DNA of 64,000 bases from Chersky-840 sp963811775 (GTDB taxonomy: Bacteria; Actinomycetota; Acidimicrobiia; Acidimicrobiales; UBA8190): the NCBI GenBank assembly GCA_963811775.1, contig CAWESO010000014.1, forward strand, positions 98,063-162,062, written 5' to 3'. This document shows, in pieces, positions 58,143 through 64,000 of the stretch. The notes beneath the pieces are model-generated. The model ran no database searches. It saw only the letters and a list, made by a program, of their open reading frames with translations, and was not told where the DNA came from. Each line of letters begins with the position of its first letter. Positions within the stretch are counted from its first letter, which is position 1. The translations under genes and the position numbers were made by a program.

Positions 58143-59237
58143 GTGAGCTTCACGCCGTACGACCGGCCCGTCCGAGCCGCTTTCGTGGGACTCGGCCGCA
58201 TCTACGACCTGAATATGCCCGCCTATGTCGACAATCCCGACGTCGAGGTAGTAGTGGCCCTGGTCGACCCGAGCGAGGAACGTCGGACCCAGCGCCAGGC
58301 GGACTGGTCCGGTGCGCAAACCTTCGCCTCGGTGGGCGAGCTGGCCGCGAGCGATGTCGAGGTTGACGCCGTCGAGGCGTTGCTACCGATCCCGCTGCAC
58401 GCAGAAGGGGTGATCGAGCTTCTGCGTCATGGATGGCACGTCAACTTGCAGAAGCCGATGTGCAACGACCTGGCTGATGCAGAGAGGATGCTCGCCGCCG
58501 CCAGTGCCAATGACCGACTTTTGAGGGTCATGGGGAACTACATCTTCTACGAGCCACTGGTGAGGCTGAAGGACGTCGTGGCCTCGGGCGCCCTGGGCGA
58601 AGTTACCGGATACCACATGAAGATGGTGGGTAGCGGGCGCGGGGGCTGGGACGTCCCCACCAGCAGTTACGAGTGGCAATTTCAGCAGATGCGGTCGGGC
58701 CGTGGCATCCTTGTTTTCGACGACGGGTGGCACAAGCTGGCCACGGCCATCTGGCTCTTCGGCCCAATCCGTGAGGTGAGGGCATGGGTGGGAGCCACTG
58801 AGATTGTGCCTGGCGTCGAGATGGATGCTCCCAGCACCATTGTGTGGGAGCACGACGACGGGGTGCGCGGGGTGTGGGACATCACACTGGCGATCGATAT
58901 ATACCTGCGGTCCGACTACTACACCAACGACGAGCGTTGGGAAGTGACCGGGCGGCGCGGCTTCGCCCGGGTGAACCGGTGCACAGGCCGAGGTATCCAG
59001 CAGCCGAGCCTCGAGGCTTACGCCGATGGGGAGATGCGCTTCTACCACGCCCTCGATGACGACTGGGCCAGCAGCTTCCGAGACTCCGGGCGCCACTGGC
59101 TCCGCTGGCTCCACACCGGCGATGGGGCCATGCTGTGGAGCGGTGCCGAAGCTGTCGATGTGCTGCGATTCGCCCTGGCCGCCTACGCCAGTAGCGCCAG
59201 TGGCGGTGTTGGGGTGGACCCCAAAGCGCTCCAGTAG
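58143..59237 (+). CDS. Gfo/Idh/MocA family oxidoreductase
   Basis: This 364-residue NAD(P)-dependent enzyme begins with VRAAFVGLGRIYDLNMPAYV, a slightly altered Rossmann G-x-G-x2-x motif. It has LQKPMCNDLADAERMLAAA (the K-P motif) and GRGILVFDDGWHKLATAIWL, where D and H-K form the usual catalytic set. It lies downstream of the HAD gene and DeoR operator on the same strand. It probably oxidises a sugar or polyol in the DeoR-controlled path. A second member of the family sits at 20971. Confidence 0.88.
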   Translation: MSFTPYDRPVRAAFVGLGRIYDLNMPAYVDNPDVEVVVALVDPSEERRTQRQADWSGAQTFASVGELAASDVEVDAVEALLPIPLHAEGVIELLRHGWHVNLQKPMCNDLADAERMLAAASANDRLLRVMGNYIFYEPLVRLKDVVASGALGEVTGYHMKMVGSGRGGWDVPTSSYEWQFQQMRSGRGILVFDDGWHKLATAIWLFGPIREVRAWVGATEIVPGVEMDAPSTIVWEHDDGVRGVWDITLAIDIYLRSDYYTNDERWEVTGRRGFARVNRCTGRGIQQPSLEAYADGEMRFYHALDDDWASSFRDSGRHWLRWLHTGDGAMLWSGAEAVDVLRFALAAYASSASGGVGVDPKALQ

Positions 59238-59300
59238 CTACAACTACTACCCATCAATCGCTACCACCGTCCAGGGAGAAGAACTCCTAGCGCTCAGCCT

Positions 59301-59329
59301 GGTAGTTCCGACAGTCCCGGTAGCGCAGA
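59301..59329 (+). repeat. 29-bp dispersed repeat, copy 2
   Basis: The sequence GGTAGTTCCGACAGTCCCGG plus TAGCGCAGA matches 44296-44324 at 26 of 29 positions, same orientation. It lies in a gap downstream of the Gfo/Idh/MocA gene. Confidence 0.7.
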
Positions 59330-59487
59330 ATGGCATGTTCGAGCGATTCAGACGGATGCCGGACTCCAAGAAAATGGCGTGTTACTGATCGACCCGATCC
59401 GGCGTGGTCGCGCCGTTGGGACACTCTGTCATGGGCCTTCGCCGGCGATCGGGGATAGTCCCAGAAGTTGCGGCTCCGCCCTTGGCG

Positions 59488-59766
59488 CTATCGGGCACCC
59501 ATCACATCTTGCGACTGCGCCGTGTCCACGAACTGCTGGAAGCTCGTCACTTTGTCGTCACGAACCTTGAATACGTGGCAGACCTGCGCGTCCAAACTCT
59601 TGCCGGTCATCTTGAAGGTCCCCGTGTAGCGTCCTTCGACGACGACCGTGTCGCCTGCATCGTAGAAGTCCTTGGGATGAATGACGAAGGTGCCGTCAAA
59701 GTCTGCCCCGATCTTCATGAACAGGTTCCCGAGGTCTTGTACGGACGGCACTGAAGTGTATGGAAA
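59488..59766 (-). pseudogene. SnoaL-like/NTF2-fold protein lacking its N-terminal half
   Basis: The frame gives DFPYTSVPSVQDLGNLFMKI, then GADFDGTFVIHPKDFYDAGD, TVVVEGRYTGTFKMTGKSLD and HVFKVRDDKVTSFQQFVDTA. This is the second half of a SnoaL-like ketosteroid-isomerase-type protein. In homologues about 45 residues with the first helices precede it. Here the homology begins at the base of the 15-bp hairpin. A GTG at 59751 could start an 87-residue product, but the active fold would be incomplete. Confidence 0.7.
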
Positions 59767-59800
59767 GTCCTGGGGTGAGGCTTGCGCCTCACCCCAGGAC
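59767..59800 (-). terminator. Rho-independent terminator-like hairpin
   Basis: A perfect 15-bp stem (GTCCTGGGGTGAGGC and GCCTCACCCCAGGAC) with a 4-base loop lies 26 bases downstream of the secreted-protein gene. On the minus strand TTTCC follows the stem, a weak U-tract. Confidence 0.75.
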
Positions 59801-59826
59801 CATTTACCAACGTCCTCGGACGTCGC

Positions 59827-60462
59827 CTACGGAAGCTTGATGACCCCGTGGGTCGCCGCCAGCTTCTTGAGCCCATGCTTGCCGGCCGCTAGACCAGCGA
59901 CCACGAGTGGGCTTTGCGCACTGTAGGCGAAACTATGGTCGACAACAGTGCCCGCAAACGAGCCCGTGACCGTGCTCGGCCCCATCGCTGCGGGGTTGGG
60001 GAGCTCAAAGCCCACGTTGGGATCGAAGGCCGAGGCGGCTCCAGCGAGCGTGATCGTGCTGTTGGTGAACGTGGCTTTTGCCAAGCCGTGCATTCCCTTC
60101 CAGGCGATGCTGAGGTGCACCGGGGTAGTGATTCCTTGGAGCAAACCATTGACTCCGGTACCGCCACCGCCGAAGCTTCCGGTGATCTTGCCCTTGGTGA
60201 TCGTGTCCGTAGAGCCGGTCACGGTGCAACCCGTCACCTTGCCCTTGACGCTGATCGTGGTTCCGCCAGTATTCAGCGTCAACGCCGGCAAGAACGAGAT
60301 CTTGACGGCAACGCCAGTGCACTTCACCACACCCGTCGCCGCCCCAACGAACGGGGGTGGCTTCGGAGTCTTGGCCAGAGCCGGGGATTGGAGGATTGCC
60401 ACGCTTGTCGTCGGTAAGGCGAGTGCCAGCACCCCCATCAGGATCTTGCGACGCATATGCAT
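59827..60462 (-). CDS. Hypothetical secreted beta-rich protein
   Basis: This 211-residue exported protein has a signal peptide (GVLALALPTTSVAILQSPAL then AKTP) and a repetitive beta-rich mature part: VKCTGVAVKISFLPALTLNT, VTGCTVTGSTDTITKGKITG, SFGGGG. It has one conserved-looking Cys pair and a final KLAATHGVIKLP. The pattern resembles actinobacterial secreted proteins of unknown function. GAGGAGGAAC precedes the ATG at 60462, and a strong hairpin follows the stop. Confidence 0.75.
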   Translation of the reverse strand: MHMRRKILMGVLALALPTTSVAILQSPALAKTPKPPPFVGAATGVVKCTGVAVKISFLPALTLNTGGTTISVKGKVTGCTVTGSTDTITKGKITGSFGGGGTGVNGLLQGITTPVHLSIAWKGMHGLAKATFTNSTITLAGAASAFDPNVGFELPNPAAMGPSTVTGSFAGTVVDHSFAYSAQSPLVVAGLAAGKHGLKKLAATHGVIKLP

Positions 60463-60946
60463 AGTTCCTCCTCTAATTTGACGCTGGGTCGACGCCCCAT
60501 TGCGATGCCCCCGCCACCCAAGATGTGACATTGAAACAACGCACCCACTTCACCGTCGCGCAGGTGTTCATGGTCGAACAGGGCCGTTCGGCACTTGTCT
60601 TGAACCTCGGACGGCTGCAGCGTTCAACCCGACACTGAGAGAGGGGCCCGGGCACTCAAACAGCGTTCTCGTTGAGGCGCTCGGATCGGCGATCATGGAT
60701 TGAAGGGTCCGAGCCCTACAGCACCGAACCCGCAAACTGCATCGGTCGGTGGCCGGCTACGCCGCGGGCACCGGAGGAAGCCTCCACCGACAGGGCTCGG
60801 ATGCCAAGTAGTCGAGGGCCAGGTACCTTGGCAAGCCGCAAGCGCGCAAGCCGCAAGCCGCACGCCGCAAGCCGCACGCCGTCGAGCGTTCACGCCGGGT
60901 AGCCTCGGGATCGTTGGGCGAAGCATGCTTCTCTAGGAGGTGAACG
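60463..60946. other. Intergenic region with short tandem repeats
   Basis: These 484 bases separate divergent genes. About 60835-60893 is a run of imperfect repeats built on AAGCCGC and ACGCCGC. The start of the next gene has a perfect AGGAGGTGA site. No gene is supported. Confidence 0.4.
60835..60893. repeat. Imperfect 7-14-bp tandem repeats
   Basis: Units of GCAAGCCGC and GCACGCCGC alternate about six times. The array is short and untranslated. Confidence 0.6.
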
Positions 60947-61354
60947 ATGCCGGTCATCGTGGTTACCCGGCTTCGACTGAAGGACTCGGCATTCTCGGAC
61001 GAGTTCTTTGCAAGCGCAGTTGCGGTTGTCGAGCAGGCGAGCAACTCGGAGGGAAATCTCGCCGCCGACGTAATCGCCGACGCCAACGACACGTATTGGA
61101 CACGCACGGCCTGGCGAGAGCGTGATTTGATGAACGCCTTCGTTGGCGCGGAGCCCCACTTGGGGACGATGGGTCACATCGCCGAGTGGTGCGACGAGGC
61201 GACCTTCGTCGACTGGGACGAGGCAGGTACGGAGCTACCTGATTGGCAAGCGAGCTACGAGCGCCTTGTCACTGAGGGCCAGGGAGCTAGCCTCACCCAT
61301 CCCTCGGATGCCCACATGACTCGCGATTTTCCCGCTCCAGTCGTGTCCTCGTAG
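60947..61354 (+). CDS. ABM/DUF3291-like protein
   Basis: This 135-residue protein starts PVIVVTRLRLKDSAFSDEFF, then VVEQASNSEGNLAADVIADA, WTRTAWRERDLMNAFVGAEP, HLGTMGHIAEWCDEATFVDW. The strand-helix order and W-x-x-R-D-L-M-x-x-F-V-x-x-x-x-H resemble ABM or DUF3291 barrels, where a His near residue 66 would bind the ligand. An AGGAGGTGA site precedes the ATG. The activity is unknown. Confidence 0.8.
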   Translation: MPVIVVTRLRLKDSAFSDEFFASAVAVVEQASNSEGNLAADVIADANDTYWTRTAWRERDLMNAFVGAEPHLGTMGHIAEWCDEATFVDWDEAGTELPDWQASYERLVTEGQGASLTHPSDAHMTRDFPAPVVSS

Positions 61355-61477
61355 GTCATTCGCAACCATGGTGGACCGACCGGGGTGACTGTTCCCACTG
61401 TCCTGACTGCACTCCCAGTCGGAACAGTTGGAATAGTCGGAGCACTCTCCAGGAAAGTGTCCCCACAGACGTGTGCC

Positions 61478-61580
61478 GGGGAGTGGTTGCCTCCCCTTGC
61501 CAGCGGAGACAGGAGTGTGAGGCAGCGGGTCCGCCGACCGGGACCGGACTTGACCTCCCGAGCGGCCTGGGCTTGGTCGG
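61478..61580 (+). repeat. About 100-bp imperfect direct repeat, copy 1
   Basis: It is about four-fifths identical to 62447-62546 by eye alignment, same orientation. Shared blocks include GAGTGGT, GTGAGGCAG and GCCGACC. It ends 39 bases before the methyltransferase ATG. Confidence 0.65.
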
Positions 61581-61619
61581 ACATTGGCAAGGCAGACACG
61601 AAGGGTCAGACTTCTGGCA

Positions 61620-62267
61620 ATGGATCCCTTCGAAGCCTCTGCCGTGCGCGCCGCCTTTGACACCGTCGCCCAGGATTACGCAGAAGCATTCGCTGATGAT
61701 CTCCTTCAGCTGCCGCTGGATCGCCAGGTCCTTGATACCTTCGTCGAGCGGATTGCTGCTGGAGGGTCCGTGCTCGACCTGGGTTGCGGTCCCGGCCAGG
61801 TTGGTCAATACCTCGCGGCACGCGGACTCCGTGTCGTTGGAATGGACCTGGCGCAGCAGATGCTCCTGGTGGCGTGCCAGCGCACCGGCAACCGCCGCTT
61901 CGCGTGTGGCGACATGCGTGCGACCCCCTTTTGATCGGGGTCGTTCTCGGGCGTTCTCGCGCTCTACTCCGTCCACCACCTTCCACGCCCGGTGCTTGGA
62001 ACCACATTGGCCGAGATCCACCGAATCCTCAAGTCATCGGGCACTTTCGTCGTCACCACCCATTTGGGCGAAGGAGAGGTGTACAGCAACGAGTTCTTGG
62101 GTCACAACATTGACACCGTGGGAGGCACTCTCTACCGTGACGATGAGTTACTCGCGGCGCTAGACAGCCAGTCGTTCGTGATCGAAGAAGTCCACTATCG
62201 CGACCCACTGCCTCACGAGCACAATACCGAACGGATCTATGTGACTTGCCGTCGAGTGGACAAATGA
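61620..62267 (+). pseudogene. Class I SAM-dependent methyltransferase interrupted by in-frame TGA
   Basis: The ATG at 61620 opens MDPFEASAVRAAFDTVAQDY, then SVLDLGCGPGQVGQYLAARG (SAM motif I) and CGDMRATPF. A TGA at 61932-61934 stops the frame. The same frame then continues SGSFSGVLALYSVHHLPRP, THLGEGEVYSNEFLGHNIDT and YRDPLPHEHNTERIYVTCRR to the end at 62267. Homologues usually have Arg or a small residue at the stop, consistent with CGA to TGA. The protein would be 215 residues if read through. No frameshift is needed. Confidence 0.78.
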
Positions 62268-62752
62268 CCCTTGACGCGACGCCCGCTTTTGGTCTCATCG
62301 CCGGTACGTATCTGGGGTACTCGGAACCATTCAAGAACGGTAGCCAGATGTTGATCTCCCGCGAACAGGCGCTGAACGGTCGCGTCCTTGCCCGCTGTGT
62401 AGTCGCGTCGGCCTTCGGGGTGCTCGTCCGACCTAGCTGGCTGAACGGGGGAGTGGTGGCCTCGCCTCGCCAGCTGAGACGGGAGCGTGAGGCAGTGGAT
62501 CTGCCGACCTGAGCCGGGTGTTCCCGATCGGCCTGAGGGTGGTCGGCTGGGTCCTGCCAGGAGGCACAGAACCAGCAGGGACCGATCAGCTCAAGGAATG
62601 ATCTAGATGGGAGTCGTGAAGCCAACTCAGGAGCTTGTCGCTCAATCTCCGTGAGGTCCGCTGCAGAATCTGCGGACTTGTATTGTCCGTGTTGTGGCGA
62701 CGAACAGGCTTGGGGTGCACTCGCCAACGCCGCCGCATTACAGGTGCCGCCC
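62268..62752. other. Intergenic region with repeat copy 2
   Basis: These 485 bases contain the second copy of the roughly 100-bp repeat and the upstream region of the kinase gene. A continuous frame exists but lacks family features, so no gene is reported. Confidence 0.4.
62447..62546 (+). repeat. About 100-bp imperfect direct repeat, copy 2
   Basis: It matches 61478-61580 in the same orientation with scattered substitutions and small indels, and lies about 205 bases upstream of the kinase-like gene. Confidence 0.65.
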
Positions 62753-63640
62753 ATGAGCAGCATCAGGCACGAGTTGAGTCGGCTCGGCCGCGGGGAGGGC
62801 ATCGTCTCGATCCAGAGTCTCTCCTTTGGGGTCGTCGGCGACGTTTGGCTCGTCACATATCACGACGGTTCCCGGATCGTCGTGAAGACGTCCTTCGACG
62901 TGGCGGAGGACCTCTTCGCAGTCGAAGCCGATGGCCTCGACACCCTTAGAGCCAGCGGGTACGTCCAAACAGTAGAGGTGCTCGCCGTCACGCAATGGAT
63001 GCTCGTGCTGGAGGCGCTCGGCCCCCGTGACGACAGCCGAACCGCCTGGGAAGCCTTCGCCCACGATCTCGCCTGCCTCCACGGTGGCACGATCCACGAC
63101 CGCTTCGGTTGGCACCGCGACGGCTACCTCGGCTGGCTCCCCCAGTACAACACCTGGACCGAGGACGGCCATGCCTTCTTCGCCGAGCACCGCCTTCTGC
63201 GCTATCTGTCGGAACCGCTCACCGAACAGGCTCTAGAACCGGCGGACCGACGCGCCATCGAACACTTGTGCGACGAACTGCCCGAGATCATCCCTGAGAT
63301 GCCGCCGGTCCTGACCCACGGTGACCTGCACCCAGCCAACATGCTCGGTGGGCCCGACGGTCGCCTCGTGCTCATCGACCCCGCCGTTTCCTACACCTGG
63401 GCCGAGGTCGACATCTCCATGCTCTGGTGCGACGAACTACGGCCGCCCGAATCGGAGCACTTCTTCAGCCGCTACCAAGAACTGAACCCCTCCCCGCCCG
63501 GCTGGACGGAACGCGCTCCGCTCCTGTACTTGCGAGAGGTCCTCAGCACCATCGCTCATCTCGGCGACCCGAGCGACTACATCTGCTCCTGGGCTATCAG
63601 CTACTTGCGGCGGACCCTGGCCCCCTTCTACCGCAGCTGA
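62753..63640 (+). CDS. Fructosamine kinase/aminoglycoside phosphotransferase-like protein
   Basis: This 295-residue protein-kinase-like enzyme has IVVKTSFDVAEDLFAVEADG (ATP lysine), FGWHRDGYLGWLPQYNTW as in fructosamine-3-kinases, the catalytic loop VLTHGDLHPANMLGG and the metal motif LVLIDPAVSYTWAEVDISM. The HGDLHPANML and ID-P pair fit the Fn3K group. The ATG at 62753 was chosen by similarity of the start; an in-frame GTG at 62651 would add a Cys-rich extension (YCPCCGDE) and cannot be excluded. It phosphorylates a small hydroxylated or glycated amine. Confidence 0.85.
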   Translation: MSSIRHELSRLGRGEGIVSIQSLSFGVVGDVWLVTYHDGSRIVVKTSFDVAEDLFAVEADGLDTLRASGYVQTVEVLAVTQWMLVLEALGPRDDSRTAWEAFAHDLACLHGGTIHDRFGWHRDGYLGWLPQYNTWTEDGHAFFAEHRLLRYLSEPLTEQALEPADRRAIEHLCDELPEIIPEMPPVLTHGDLHPANMLGGPDGRLVLIDPAVSYTWAEVDISMLWCDELRPPESEHFFSRYQELNPSPPGWTERAPLLYLREVLSTIAHLGDPSDYICSWAISYLRRTLAPFYRS

Positions 63641-64000
63641 CGGTCGTGGACCTCTGGCCCGGGCGATACGTGCCGTGTCCTTGGGTCTGAAACTGCAAGC
63701 GCTCTTTTGTCTCCTCAGGTTCTGTCGAGCCGACGTGAGCACGATGGTCGTCAAAGCGATAAGGGACAGCGTGACCGCAATACCTGCCAGCGTCGTCGAG
63801 CGGTCTAAAGAGGAACCCAAGGGCCGACCCAAACCCTACGGCGATGAAGGCCCGAAAAGTCAGGAACCACCACAGGCGCGGCTCTCGGCGGCTAGTTGCA
63901 CAGGGATAGATGGTGGGCGGCGTGCCATTCCGCCATGGGTTGGTGGGACCCGGTCGTAGATTGCCGTTCCCGACTAGGCCGGACTCAAAGGCGAGAGTCG
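63641..64000. other. Window end; possible frameshifted membrane protein on the minus strand
   Basis: On the minus strand one frame gives LWWFLTFRAFIAVGFGSALG then FLFRPLD near 63790-63870. A frame one base away continues TTLAGIAVTLSLIALTTIVL then TSARQNLRRQ. Together they look like two membrane helices of a small protein with a shift near 63790. No start codon could be placed. Otherwise nothing is seen. Confidence 0.3.

Noticed and set aside
61385..61440. Possible hairpin with arms ACTGTTCC/GGAACAGT
   Set aside because: Only 8-bp arms with a long loop and no gene context; it may be chance.
62268..62512. 88-residue frame over repeat copy 2
   Set aside because: Its reading frame runs through the repeat, and the other copy does not preserve it as a protein.

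Overview
The window is high-GC DNA with many GTG starts and several promoters that place a -10 box 6-8 bases before the start codon (leaderless mRNAs). Gene content points to an actinobacterium, probably an Acidimicrobiia-type soil or freshwater lineage. This is an inference from gene style (Ig-like and Thr-rich surface proteins, a LVLTG wall-anchor variant, many VOC, SDR and MaoC genes); no rRNA or other phylogenetic marker is present. No tRNA, rRNA, CRISPR array, integrase or intact insertion sequence was seen.

Layout. 0-11 kb: a YihY/BrkB membrane protein, small stress-type proteins, a DHA2 drug exporter, VOC proteins, a methyltransferase, a zinc alcohol dehydrogenase divergent from a PhyH dioxygenase, a dienelactone hydrolase and a flippase-like membrane protein. 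11-16 kb: a five-gene branched-chain amino-acid-type ABC importer. 16-18.6 kb: a large secreted protein with Thr-rich 7-residue repeats and a Gly-Asn tail. 19-26.6 kb: a catabolic-looking block in which a Gfo/Idh/MocA oxidoreductase, an SDR, a sulfotransferase and an alkylsulfatase-like MBL protein are translationally coupled, with an ATP-grasp ligase convergent to them. 26.7-33 kb: a deleted phospholipase C, a G1 glutamic peptidase, a MarR plus GT39-like glycosyltransferase pair, an SQR-like flavoprotein and an MBL hydrolase. 33-41 kb: small membrane and zinc-ribbon proteins, a BNR lipoprotein, PadR plus its HAAS-type membrane partner, an ECF sigma factor with a coupled membrane-anchored partner, and a FtsX-type permease without an ATPase. 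40.8-42.1 kb is a gene graveyard (TetR and ArsC remnants). 42-46 kb: a small wall protein, a WcaJ-type sugar transferase and a UGT-like glycosyltransferase. 46-54 kb: hot-dog dehydratases, cupin, ABM and YCII proteins, a low-GC membrane gene, an ABC-2 exporter, an aldehyde dehydrogenase, a stand-alone GyrA-gate-like protein and a GNAT. 54-59 kb: a broken permease and a sugar-type locus (MFS, DeoR, HAD, Gfo/Idh/MocA) built around a perfect palindrome. 59-64 kb: a truncated SnoaL protein, a secreted protein, a methyltransferase interrupted by TGA, a fructosamine-kinase-like protein and paired direct repeats.

How genes work together. The clearest functional units are the Liv importer, the sulfo/dehydrogenase operon, the ECF-partner pair, the PadR-HAAS pair, the ABC-2 pair, the MaoC pair and the DeoR sugar locus. 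At least nine genes or gene remnants are broken (single-base shifts, a 7-bp duplication, nonsense codons, deletions). Most single-base events sit in short G or C runs, so consensus errors must be separated from real decay. A 29-bp near-identical repeat at 44.3 kb and 59.3 kb brackets 15 kb of mixed accessory genes and is the best hint of a mobile or recombining segment.
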